Assembly (NCBI RefSeq): GCF_000247815.1
Contig: NC_021683.1
Coordinates: 6,341,521-6,405,520 of the forward strand
Source of the DNA: Ficedula albicollis
Lineage: Eukaryota; Chordata; Aves; Passeriformes; Muscicapidae
Direction of reading: 5' to 3'
Length of the DNA: 64,000 bases
Positions within the stretch are counted from its first letter, which is position 1; each line of letters begins with the position of its first letter. Shown piece by piece: positions 11,807 through 24,255 of the stretch. The translations under genes and the position numbers were made by a program. The notes below the pieces were generated by a model. The model did no database searches and had not been told where the DNA came from. It was given only the letters and a program-made list of their open reading frames with translations.

Positions 11807-12146
11807 AAGGACCTTGGGATAATGGTAAACTCATCACTTAAAAACAAAAGGTGAAGTGAAAGGGAAAAACAGTGAGAGCCAACACGTCTTCTATTTTACA
11901 TGCTTATACCCACAGTTGCTTAGAATGGGAATGCATGTTCAATGAAGTTAGAAAAGGATTATTTAATTCTCCAGCAAAGCCCAGCCAGAGTATTGTGTCA
12001 CCACTTTATAAAATGATATTAATATAGCACTTGAAAAGGCATTAGGAAAAGCAAAGAAGCTGATTCATGGACTAAAAAGTGTGAGCTTATGGGACCTAAG
12101 TTCACATGGCTTAGAAAAAAGATATTTAAACAGGAATTTGAAGATC
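11807..12146 (+). mobile_element. Relic of a CR1/L3-type LINE, 3' end of the RT ORF
   Basis: Two decayed pieces of a non-LTR reverse-transcriptase C-terminal region are readable. At 11807-11842 the frame gives KDLGIMVNSSLK, the conserved KDLGV..D..L block. At 11979-12146 another frame gives an EYCV motif (compare RP.LEYCVQFW), then after one stop ALEKALGKAKKLIHGL (compare LE..Q.RATK.I.GL), and then GLEKRYLNRNLK (compare SLEKRRLRGDL). The order and spacing match CR1-clade ORF2. The region between them carries stops and at least one frame change, so this is a dead, old copy. The 3' end appears to be the microsatellite after 12146. The clade could be CR1, L3 or a close relative. Confidence 0.75.
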
Positions 12147-12180
12147 ATATATATCTATATATACACACACACATATATAA
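12147..12180. repeat. AT/AC microsatellite
   Basis: A run of ATATAT, a short TCTATATATA, then six AC-type units and ATATATA. It directly follows the LINE relic and may have grown from its short-repeat 3' tail. Confidence 0.85.
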
Positions 12181-15100
12181 CAGAAACCTTGAAAGTAAAA
12201 GAAGACAGTTGCACTTGCCTTTTTAAGAAAATACATTAATACAATAATAAAAGCTAAAGAAGATACATATTTAACATAAATTGAGACACTCTGATATAAA
12301 GAATACTGAAGAACAAAATATCCTTCCTTAGTCAAATGAAGTCTCACTTTAGCACTTGTCACGGACATGGAGAGTGGTAATTTCTAGTGACTGAATCTAG
12401 GTCATATGCTCTTTCATGCAAAAGGCAGAACTAAAAAATTAGATGGAGTAGTAATTAAGCAAAGCCCAGAAGTGTCCAGTTGTGCTGGGAGGAGCTCAGA
12501 GAGCTCCTGCACTTCAGGGAGGTTGCAGCTCTCTGTGCTTTGCACTGCTGATTAATTCTTCCTCTCATTCTCAGCACTGTCTCCTTCTGGGACCAAAAGT
12601 CTTGACAGGATTTCCCTGGGCACCACCTTGCCTTCACCTGAGCTACAGGACACAGTTCAGAAGGGTACAGGATGGCCCAGAAACTCTTCTCTCCCTTCAC
12701 CTCCTGCATGCCAGCACCAGGTACAGCTATAATCTAACCCAAAGTGAGTCCCTATCTGCTAAAATAAAAGAGTGCAACCTTCAAGTGCTCATTCATTTCT
12801 TTTAACCACCACTTTTCAACATTAAGGATTATTAACTTTAATGCCATTGGTGAGAAACTTTATTATGTTTTCAAGAAATTGCTTTAAATCAAAACTGCAG
12901 ATAAGGCATTTTTCTCCCCTCAGAATTACATGGTTGTGTTGGCAACCAGCAGGAATCCATTTGAGCAATAGAATTACCACCTCCTGGAGGTGAAAAATGG
13001 GACAAAAGCAGGAGGAGTGTCTCTTCTTAAAAGTCAAGGGAAAAAGGGCAAATCGGGAAGGAATGGAAGCCCTGGGAATGGGAAAAACTGAACAATCTGC
13101 TGTTGATTTAAGCCTTAAGGGAAGTTACCCTAACACCACATAACTGCAGTCCTGTACAGTGATTTTACAGCAAAGCTGCAGAATGCAGAGACAGAAAAAG
13201 TAACTCCTCCCTTTTCTATTCCAATCCCAGTCCAAGTTCAGTGCCACTGTGAGATTTTGAGGTCTCAGTGAATTCAGCAGGGCTGGGCCATTTGACACCA
13301 ATAAATCCATCCCATGTTTCAATGGCAAAGAGGCTGTAGCAGCTTTCACGGCCATGAAGGCTCACCTGGCTTGAAAGTTCTCCCTGAATGAGGTGCATCT
13401 CTTTAAAGTGGAAATATGAAAAATTAATAGAGACATCCCCCTCTGAAATTAGGATACTTGCAAGAAGTTATTAGTGTCTTGAGTACAATACACAGGTGAC
13501 TTCTGAGTAAATATCATGAGCACGTGGAAAGTTAAAAATGTGTCATGCAGTCAAGGTTTGTGGAGAAAAAACAACTTTTGGATTCTGAATTTGTTTTCCT
13601 CCCACAATTAACAGGAGGTTTCTATAGGTATGCAAGAGTCAGCAATACATGCACTAAAATGTGTGTAAATGTTCTATCCCAAAAACAAAAAAGGATTTTG
13701 TTTTTACGTTGAATCTTCATTTCAAAGCTTTTGCAAAATAACTCTCAGCTGGGCTGATCTGAAATGCTGTTAAAGCTTATAAAGACTTTTTATCAGTTAT
13801 AAAGCCACTGAAAATAAAGACACTTTAATGGACACCACATTAACTATGGTATTCTGAACAAGGTGCAGCAGCATAGACCAGTAATATTTCTTCTTGGTGT
13901 AAATGCACAGCACGGCGTAGGCAGAACGCATGGATAGTCACAAATCCCCAGCACTATGCCAAGATGACAGAGTACTTGTCTTTTTTTGTTCTTGTGCTGT
14001 AATTTATCTTAAAAAAAATGGACCCAGGTTTTCCTGCATACTACGAAAAGTGTCCAAGAGAATGTCATAATGGCATTACTCCTGCTAGAAAAGCTAATCT
14101 ACTTTACACTGTCCTCCTTTATGAGGTACTGTCACTTCCCAGAAACAAAGGTATCCACATAACACTTGCTGAAAATAAGTTGTAAAGCACTGTCAGTTTC
14201 TCTGCAGAAAAATGCCAATTATATCCCATGCTTTTCTTTCTTTAGCTTACAATATATGTAATGTTTGATGAAAACTGTGCCATGGCCTCATTTAGGCCCA
14301 CATGATACAGATGTTATGCCATTCTCGATGGTGGAAAGAGACCATGCACACAGTAATAAGGATCCAGCCGTGTCCCCTCTTGCAGCAGGCAGGTGCTTGC
14401 ACAGAACGACATCCCCAGTCAAAGCAAAACCAGATTTTGCAGAGTGTACTATTGCCTCTTTGGTCATGTACAACGCTGGCTGTCATTTTAAGAGCAGAAG
14501 TATTTCAGTCTTTCATATCATGACTTGCCCATCCTGTCTGCTTTTATTCTTTACTTTGTCTTAAATTCATTTTAGCTGATATCTTTTCTTTTTTAATTTC
14601 CCAAGCAAGATTTGGGGTATCTTAACCAACTATTATACTGACTGCACTGAAAAATTAAACTCCATTGATTTAAAAAGATTCCAAAGCTCAGATGGAAATT
14701 TCATAAAGTTCATAATGTAAAGACTCGCTCATATACACACCCCAGGATAATTTCCATTTGTTTCCAACTACTTCTTTTCTCAACAGAATCTTGAATTCCC
14801 AGATTTGTGGCATCCCAGTGGCAAATATGAATTGAAACTCCCACACAATCTTGTTTTTCTCACTCCCATTTCTCAAAAAGAATATCTTAATACAAACAAG
14901 TTTGTAGAGGCTAAAGGTGGCTAAGTAATTTACTTGCAGGAAATACATTTTTACAGAACAGACAAGAATATAAGAACTACATAGAAATTAATGTCTGGAA
15001 TTCAATCATACAACACCAGAGGACAGTAATGCCAGAGAAACTACCTTACTGAAAAATTTATTGTTTGTCGTCTTTGAAATGGAGCTGTTCTATGAAGAGG

Positions 15101-15799
15101 GTTTTTCCACATGCCTAAATATAGAAGTTAAAGGGCATCACCAGATAAGAGGAATTTAGCAATACCCCTGGTAACTGGTGCTGTCACTGACATGGTAAAC
15201 AGTTCTGAATAGCTTATATGGGGCCCTAAAAAGAGTACTAAAAAACCCAAAAAATGGTGGGTTTTGTCATTTTAGAACACAGCTATAATCTACCAAAACA
15301 TTCTATTGGCATAAAAGTTTCTTCTATGCTTCAGGCAGCTAAGAGGTTCCTATATTGAATGGCAAGAAGAACAAGAGTTAAGGCAAAAAAAATCCTGGGA
15401 AAAGGCTATTGCAGACTACAGCCTGGGTATGAATGAGAAGAAGCTAAATAATCATCTTTGAGAACAGCAAGAGTCTTCAGAATCTCTCAAAATTTACATC
15501 CTATTTGAAAAGCATCTACAAGCCCAAATTTGCCCCAAATTCCTAAGAGGTAGTGTGGCCTTACCTAGTCCAAACCTTACATAAAATCTTCCTGTGCCCA
15601 AATGCAGGATTATATTCCACAGCCTTTTTATTTGGGCTGCTTGCATTTGTCCTCTGTTTGAGAGAAAGGAGAATGACCTTGTTGGGGGTCTCAGATCAGT
15701 GGCCTCTCCTAGCACAGCCTATTGCAACCACAGGAATCTACATCACAATACAGTTACACTGAAAAATCAGATGCCTTCCAGCCTGCTGAGATTGGATGG
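12181..15799. other. noncoding, no gene seen
   Basis: Ordinary AT-rich sequence with a GC-richer patch at about 12470-12740. Frames there run on both strands (84 codons minus, 107 codons plus) and overlap, with no domain. The frames at 14265-14564 overlap in three registers and also look like chance. Confidence 0.65.
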
Positions 15800-15838
15800 C
15801 TTTTTTTTCTTCTTCTTTTTCTTTTATTTTCTTTTTTT
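15800..15838. repeat. Polypyrimidine tract
   Basis: A 39-base stretch of T and C with a single A on the plus strand. Low-complexity sequence. Confidence 0.9.
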
Positions 15839-18690
15839 AATGGTTTCTCCAGACCTTTAAGTTGAACTCTGAGCTTCTCAGTGCCAATTATTAGTTATGT
15901 TCCTGCCAATTTAACACTGCTTAGTTTAGAGCTTTCAAATGATTATTTAAAAAATATTTTTTGGTTAAGACTACATATCTGTCCCTGTGAACATCTGTTT
16001 AGGAGCAGGACATTAATAGAGTTACTCTGGCACACAGAAAATATCTCCTTTATCAATGTGTCACATAAGCTGGTACTTTTGAAGAATAATGATGACTAGA
16101 TAAGCCTAAAACTTTTATCAGTATTTTTCTGTTGATCCAAACCATGGGTCAAAGAGAAGCAGAGGATTCCAGTAATGTATATCCTGATGTTATAACGTGC
16201 CCCTTTGCTAAAGTTTTATCAAAAGCATTCCTATCAGTTTCCACTAAAGAACACATTTGCCATGTGCTGTAAAATCGGGCAGTTCAATTTAGTTTTTCTT
16301 GTATTATTTTGCACAATGCTTTCCTAGCTGTTTCCTTCCACAGATTTGCATTTCAGGGATCAGCTTGAAAGGAAAACCCTGGAAGAAAACTTGAGCATGG
16401 ACATATTCTGTATGAGCACACACACATGCACACTTCTATTATTGCTCTGTCATTTGGCTCCTAAGCCATATTCCTTCTACCCAGACCCCCAAATAAATCC
16501 ATAAATAGAAGGAGTAAAAGACATTAAATTCCAGTATCTGATTTTGTCTCTGTTAGAGTAAGCTCTTCCCTGGGAAGCATTGGCACTGTTCAATTCAGGC
16601 TGCACATTGCTGCTGTAAATGATAAAATGTCCTAGGAAGGAATGTAAATCCACATCCCTGGTATTTGATACATTTAAATCAGGTCATATAGTCACTGTTA
16701 TTAATTAGAAACAGTGTCGAAGTAAAAACATTTTAAATAAACCCAGGGACTGAATGTTAAAGCTGTCACTTTTTACACGGCCTCATGATTCAAGGATTAA
16801 TGGACCTTAAAACAACCATAAACCACCGAGGCCCCTGTTCAGGTTTGGAAGAATAAGAATAGTTTTATTTCTGCCTCAGTCTGCCAGTCCTAAATTCATT
16901 GTGTGTCAGTGGGCACTGTAAACACTTTTAAGTATTGTGACATTGTGGTTCAAGATGCTCTAATCTGTTTCCTACCTGACCTTCACCAGCTCCACACCTT
17001 GGGACTCACAGAAAAAAAGAAAACAAAGTAATGAAAGAGATAAATAAAATATAGAGCCTGGATCTGTATGCACAAATACTGATTGATAAAACCACAATAA
17101 TACTTGAAATATTTAGGCTTTACTTTACAATTCCTCTTTCATAGAAGCCTTTTCTGTATTTTTTTTTCCCAATGGCAACTTTTTACTCTCTGCACTAATG
17201 GGTGTAATGCAAAGAGTTAAGAGAACTTGTGAGGTAGGGACTTTGCAGAACAAAAAATGCTGCACTTTGGAAGAAAGATCAAATATGCAGAGTACATTTC
17301 TGGAAGGTCAGCAAAATGAAGTATTCACTACTATTTAACAAAAAAAAATCAAAACAAAAAGGGGGAAAAAAACCCAAAAAACAATATCCAGCAGTGCTAT
17401 CATAACAGCTGCCAGGAGTTGTGATTACACTGGAATTAAAGTATGTGCAGCTATCACTGGATACAGCAATGTATCAGTAATGATACCAAACTAAATGAAA
17501 TAATGACAGATAAACAGAAAAAAAACCCCATTATTTTATTTTTAACTTTATCTTATACGAAGGTCAAATTTTCTCAGTTTTAAGGATCAGAAAACCACAA
17601 CTCAAAACTTCAAAGGTTTCAAATTCCAACCTCTTTTTTAGAAATTATTTTCTGATCACACTAAAAAGGTGCTTGGTCAGGTTTTACTTTAGTTGTACAA
17701 CCTGGAAAACTGGGAGAAGAAAGCAACTGTATTTAAAGCAAATGTAGCATGTGAGTGAAGCTTAACTTGGTACATAAAGTACCCATTAATTTTCACTATT
17801 TTCTAGTATATATAATGCCTTTCTCTCAACTGCTCAGCAGCTTGGAACCATAGTGCACCAGCTAAAAAGAACTTTGTATCCTGAATTGTTTGACTCACTT
17901 CTTTCCTAAAGTTTTTACTGCATCTATTTCAAATGTTACGTGGTCGCCAACATAATTCTTACAAAATAACAAATCAAAGCAAAAAAAAAAAACAAAAAAC
18001 AAAACAACCAAAAAAAACAAAGTGGAATCAGGAGGAAACATCACTACTATTAGAATAACATGCAATACATGTCTAGTAATTAATGTGATCGGGACCTAAA
18101 ATTCATCACCAGAGTCTATACTATACAAAATAATTCTCTGTCACTTGCTTAGAAGTAAGTGGACTGATAGTATAAAGCAGATAATAAATACTTTTGTCAT
18201 TCTCATTCCAGAGGAATTTAATTTTCATCATCAGAAAAGAGTCAAATGGTTTATTTTGAGTACAAATGAATAACTTGCTTTTAAAAGGAATTTTAGTATT
18301 GACTACTTACTGATAGATACATTGATATACACAGACCTTTTTTCCTGAATATTCTACCTATCAAGGTAACTTTTGCTATAAACAGCGTTTTAAAATCATC
18401 ACATAAAAAACTATCAAGCACTAAATTAAAAAAAAAAAAAGAATTTTGAAAGTGATAGTTAAATTTATGAAGCAATTCTGCTGCACTCAGAGGCTTGCTG
18501 CTTGGCATGCAAGCAAATTCCAGAGTGTCTGTGTGCCATGCAGGTGAAGCTCTTTGCACACTATTGAAAGGTGGGAGAAAGGATGAAAGCACCAAAGGCT
18601 GCACAATTACAGCCATGTGCAGAACACATGTACTTTGGACTTAAGCTTGTTTGCATGACTAATAGAGATAATATTGAATGTCTTCTCTCT

Positions 18691-18692
<2 letters not shown>
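15839..18692. other. noncoding, no gene seen
   Basis: AT-rich DNA without any frame above 110 codons. A-rich low-complexity sequence lies at 17975-18021 (A12 with interspersed C), and another A/G-rich patch lies at 17340-17380. Confidence 0.7.

Positions 18693-18722
<30 letters not shown>
18693..18722. repeat. T30 homopolymer
   Basis: Thirty consecutive Ts. Read on the minus strand this is a poly(A) run, but no retroposon body is recognisable on either side. Confidence 0.95.
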
Positions 18723-18723
<1 letters not shown>

Positions 18724-18920
18724 GCTCGGTGCCTCTTTTGCTACCTCCAAGAGCTGTTAATTTTGTTCACTGCTGAGCAAAAGTCAAAGTCAGAGTCTAA
18801 ACAGCTTGTAATGAGTTTTCAATGGCCCATCTCACCGAAATTGAGGGCAAAGGAGCAGCAGACTTAGACACTGTCAGCCCTCGGAATTTATTATTGAGGG
18901 AGCAACACGTTCAGTAGCAA
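18723..18920. other. Possible conserved noncoding element
   Basis: The sequence after the T run is of low redundancy and moderate GC, with TAATTTTGTT and AGTCAAAGTCAGAG words and three CpGs in AT-rich surroundings. It has no coding frame of note. The texture suggests a constrained noncoding element. This is inference; cross-species alignment would decide. Confidence 0.25.
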
Positions 18921-21900
18921 ATACATAGAGGAGGGGCTGAGAATTCTGGCAGTTTTGCATTAAGCCTTTAACACAGTCTTATGTAAATACCTTGACAACA
19001 CAGATAAACACTCAAAAATCAATGCAATGCAGCTCAATTAACTGTGCAATGAGATTGGTAGTAGAGTATGCTGCAGCAACTTTATTTGGCAGCCACTTAG
19101 TGCTCAAGTTTTAAATCCTGCTCCAGAAAAGAGATTAATATTTTGCTAAATACCTGAAAGTCAGGAGGCACCTGGGGGTTAAGGATGCTCAGCACTGATG
19201 AGGAGCCACTGGTAATTTTGTGAGTCCTTGGTTTTTTGTGGGCTGCACAAGAAGGGTTCTTGCACCTCGGCGGTGCAATGCTGATGTTTGTGAGACTCAC
19301 ACTTCACCCACTGCTCATGAAGAAATGTTCACAGTTCTGTCTCTTTGGGTGTGCACTTGGATATATTTCACTGACCTCTGCTATGTGCTTCTTCACTTTT
19401 CTGCTTCACGTTTTAATTCATTGGGGTTTTTGTTCCCTCCTAACGCTCCTACAGATCATGAATCCTTATTGCTCCATCTTCACTGGATCTCTGATTGAAA
19501 ATTACAGCTGTAAGCTGATTTACCTGCTCTTATTCCTCCAAAAACAAGCAAGAAAGCTACTGCTAGGCCTTCCAAACCCAGGAGAGGGTTCTCAAAAGAG
19601 AATTTGTGTATTTATAACTGCAGTTCTAAGTGCTAAGAAAAGAGGCAAAGTTAAGTTCTTCAACTCTCCCTCCATATTCAGAGGAAGGGAGAGACTGTTT
19701 TCTAAGAAGAAATGTTTTCTAAGAAGAAAACAATATTAAGAGGACAAGAAGACTTTGCATGCCATTCAATATTGCACAAAAGCACAAGGAAGAATTGTAT
19801 GAAGACATGGTAGAAAATAACATAATTTAGTATAACTTAATGGGGATATATTCAGCTGCTCTGTACTCAGTATTATTGACAAGCATTATATTAAGGTAAT
19901 TGAAGTTTAAATGCAAATAAATGAGAACTCTATCAGCAGCAGCTACAGAGACAATGCTCTACACAAGACACAGCACAAGTGGACAGAATATGCAGCACCA
20001 AAGAGAGAAGTGTTGGCACTCAAAAGGTACTTAAAAATACAATAAGAAGAGAAATTAAAACTTAATTGAAGGAAAAATATATTATGATGTTGTTAAATCT
20101 TTCCAAATATCTCAGTCTGTATGTTCCAAATAAATCTCCTAGATTTTGAAAACAAGCATCTTGTAAAAAACCAGATGCTAAACATACTTTGAATTTTAAA
20201 TTTGAATTCTTTTACTGGCAAAAATAATGCTTAACATGTATTTGGTGGTACCAGATGAAAGGGTTTGTACAGTTTGAGAGGAATGTCACATCCATCCTCT
20301 TTTGCGTATGCATCACATAATAGCCTGTTTTATATAGGACATAAGACCTTTTGAGAAAGGGCCTTGAATGAATAATGTACTACAGCGTTGTGTGTGTCAT
20401 CAGGTATAATAGAAGAGCCTCTTGCACCATGTATTAGTGAGGGTAGATCTCTGCAATTCTATCACCAGATAAAATACCTCCCAAAATTGTCACAGCCAGG
20501 TCACACCAAGCATTTCAATCTTGTTTCCCTTCCTCTCACTCCAAGCGTTTTCAACAGGCTCTGGGCACTCTGCACACCATCCAGCAGAGAGAGCACAGAG
20601 CAGCAAATCATTCCTGCAGGGTCTGTGCACTGCTGCACCCTCCCAAGGACACCCGTTTGGATGGTGCACTCCACAGTAACATTTATTTCCCACCTACACC
20701 AAACCCAGGAGCAAGCAAGGTGCAGGGTGTTACTCCAGACACTTCCCAGCCTCTCAAAGGGTGAAAAGGGGAGAGATCCTCGTGTCATTGCAAACCAAAA
20801 GGGGAAGGCATGAGTCTTTCTTCTTCTGCTCAAAGCCTTGTCATTTCCAGCTTTCCAAGCAGAAATTAAAACATCATTTCTATGCTGAACACCCACATAA
20901 TTCCAGGAGCAAAAAATTTGGCCCTTCACATTTCACTGTTATGCCTGTGTTGAAAAGCTCCATTTTTTCCCATGGAACAGTGAACATTTATACAATCATT
21001 AAAAGCCCATCTTGCACCATATTTTTATCCTTCTCAGTTTTAATACATTTTTATAATTGCATTGAGGATATTCTAACTCTGTTTTTAGTGCAACAATAAA
21101 ATTTATGAACCGTGACAAACGTATCATATCAAAGATCACCCGAAGAATAACAATGTGCACGTCAATAGAAGAAACCTCAGCCTCTGCTTCATAGGAACTT
21201 AGGATTGGGAGGTGATAAATACCTAAAATAGTATTCCCTTGTTAACTGTGAAATGGTGACAATATCTTTTCTTTTTTTTCCTAAGCAGAAGGAAACATGG
21301 TGTTGTAAAAGTCAATTTTTTTGCAAACATGCTGCATTGACAATTTTAGTTTCAATGAAATTTAGAAATTTTAAAAATCTCATTTATGTGCAGATTTTAC
21401 TGATTTCATCCTCATGCTTTTTGTAAAATAGATGTGATATTTAATTACCTTCTAGCTCTTGCTGCACAAGACCTATTTCCAAAATTGTTTCCAATATTCC
21501 TATTTTTACCTGGGCAAATTTCTACATATCCCCCCATGCCTTCACCAGAGCTGCTGACAGCCTCCTGCATTACCCTGTTAGAGATAATATTCTCAGAAAG
21601 TAAATGGTTTTCAATTTGAAAGCACTTAAAACCAAATCTTGTTTTCACATCATATTATTGATTATAAACTCATTTAAACATGCAGTAACTAAAACACATG
21701 CATTAAAACTCTTACAGTTTACTAAATTCTAACATATTTTTAACTGAATACTTCCTAATTAAACATGCTGAGTATTTGAGATTGTATGTATATTTCCAGA
21801 GTTTCCTTGGTGTTACACAATACATCATTTTTTTGGATAAATCATTAAAATGAGGAGGCAGGGAAAATCCATTTCAATATTCAAAGTTCCCAGGTTATTC

Positions 21901-24160
21901 TGTCACCCTAACATATCAATTTGTTTTTTCTGGATAAGAAAAAAGAAATAGAGAAGAAAAATATCCTGGTAAGGTTCATGCAAAAGCACAGATAATCTAC
22001 CCATTTTTTAAACAGTTATTGTGACAAAAGGGATTGAAAAGGTATTGTAGATCCAAGAATACATAAATGAAATGCATCCCACTGGAAAAGCTTTTTTTGC
22101 TCACATTGTCATTTACAGCTTCTGAATTAATAGACCAAGAAAGGCACCACAGGCACCAACAAAATGCAGTAAAACCATTGGCAGCCAGTGGTGTCTCAAA
22201 GTTTAATTCCCCTGGGGAGAAAAGGACACTGCCTAATCTGTATTCAGTCCTGACATTGTCCACATCTGATATGGAACATTAGCTACTAACTCTCTCAATA
22301 GACTAGTGTCCTTCAGTTTATATTACTTTATGTTAATAGTAGAAAAATTACACACAACATCATTTATCATTGTTATACTGTACTATACAAGCCATAGCTT
22401 ATTTTAATATATTTATTTACCCTTAAGAGGAACAGAAATTTAAATATATATCCCTCGATCTATATAAATTTAAAGATAAGCTTATAGTGCCAGGTTCAGT
22501 GCAGAGCTGCAGAAGGGATATCCCCCTTAAAAATGTGTTTTAATTGTACAAAGAATCTCATGAGCGATCACGCTGCTGTAATAAGAGAAAATCACTTTAT
22601 TTGAGCTCTTAAATCTTACAGAATCTGTACATAACATAACACTGCACCTTAATCATAATTTATTTTTTTATTATCTCTTTTCAGTTCCATCACAGGTAGC
22701 AGCTCTGTGGCTCTGTTTTCACATCCTCGTTCCCCCTCAACAGACTGCCCTTACATTCTTTACCTACAGCTCAGGTAGGCAAGCTAGTCCCCTTTAAAGG
22801 GAAAAAAATGCAGTTCATGAATCAACAAAGAACTAGGATTTGATTTTTTTTATGGATTGCAATCTACATTTCAGTACATCTAAATTTCAATTAGTCTGTT
22901 TAAAAACACTCCTGCAGTCAGTGATGTGTGCTGTTTGCCTGGGCTATCCAGAAAAGAAAAAAAAGACAGCAATGATGAAGAGAGAGAGACAGAAATCTAT
23001 ACTCTATTAAAAATCTATTACTTTACTTTTAGATTTTAAAATCCAAGAAGTCAAATTAATGATGGATCTATTTTTCAGAAAAAAGTAGTTACCCACAATA
23101 ATCCAATCACACTGAATTCCAGATAATAAATCCTACATAAAATTCAGAATTTTTTATTTGCTAATGGGGACTGGTTTTATTTAATTTCATACAAAACTGA
23201 TAATCTTTAAGGTTCAAGCAATGGAAAATGTAACACATAGCCACAACTACATTTTCTTCCAAGAGCCACTACCCTTTCTATTATAAAAATCCATCCAGTC
23301 TTTGGATCTTATTCTACCCAAAGTTCCTCCATCGAGCTCCAGTGCTGTAGAACAACTCATCAAAGCCTGACTGGTTTAGATCAATTAGTCCAGATTAAAA
23401 GGAAATTAAGTAGAATGACTGACAACAGTAGAGTATCACTGGATGGTGGCCAGCCTTTGATTTTACTACTTACCAATAATTTTTTTAGCTAAACTACACC
23501 AAAAACAAAGAGCAAAACAACCAAACCCCTCATACATGTGACTCTTAAGAATAGCACAGCCTGTCTCTGCACATACTCAATGAGACATTTCCTCAGGTCA
23601 GGTTTTTCAGACAGCTTTACTGAGTGAGACCACTCCAACGTTTCCCAGGTACAAAACCAAGTTCAGGCTCTGCCATCCTGTTGAATATTGCAGCATTTGT
23701 CAGGAAATCACGGCCACGGCTTCCTTGTGGCAAGGAGAGCAGGTTACGAACGAACCTCTCGTGCCATAAAGCACAAGGAGGATCAGATCCTAAAACAGTC
23801 AGAATTTCCATTTCACAGCACTTTTTCCCAAGCAAGAACAGAGTGATAAATTCAATATTTGACCTTAGAATTTGTAGGGCAGCAACAAAAGGATATATTC
23901 CATCCAGCAGTATCTTAAACCTATTTTAAAGTGAAGTGTTCGCACTTAAGGTAGTTTTGAATTTTTTTCCTAGTTACAAAACAACTGAAGGTGTAACTTA
24001 AGTGACCAAGAGTGATTGTACAATGTCTGTTTACCAAAATAAAAAAAATAATTTTAACATCACAATTAAAGATGAGAGTTTGAACACAAATATTATCTAA
24101 CTTACAGTCATGAACACAATAAACTTTGCATTGATTGTGCTCATTTATTATTTGTATTAA
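18921..24160. other. noncoding, no gene seen
   Basis: This stretch holds the longest open frame in the window (19236-19739, +, 167 codons). It has no domain, overlaps a 92-codon frame in another register, and crosses a 17-bp tandem duplication. A 141-codon plus frame and a 142-codon minus frame at 20388-20929 also overlap each other. All look like chance frames. A CpG-bearing patch lies at 23630-23765. Confidence 0.65.
19696..19729. repeat. Perfect 17-bp tandem duplication
   Basis: TGTTTTCTAAGAAGAAA occurs twice in direct succession (19696-19712 and 19713-19729) with no mismatch. It is probably a recent slippage duplication. Confidence 0.95.
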
Positions 24161-24255
24161 AGCATTAAAAGCGGAAGGAAGAAAAAAGAAAACTACGAAG
24201 ATAAAAGAGAATAAAAAAAGCTGGATGAAAGAGGGTGAGGAGGAATTGGCCAGTT
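24161..24255. repeat. Purine-rich tract
   Basis: The plus strand here is strongly biased to A and G (GGAAGGAAGAAAAAAGAAAA and similar, then GAGGGTGAGGAGGAA), with few pyrimidines. It is low-complexity sequence that could form unusual DNA structure. Confidence 0.7.

Noticed and set aside
19236..19739. 167-codon plus frame, the longest in the window
   Set aside because: No domain, no splice or promoter signal, an overlapping frame in another register and a tandem duplication within it. A frame this long is expected about once by chance in 64 kb read in six frames.
20388..20929. Overlapping 141-codon plus and 142-codon minus frames
   Set aside because: They occupy the same DNA on opposite strands in a GC-richer patch where stops are rarer, and neither is recognisable.
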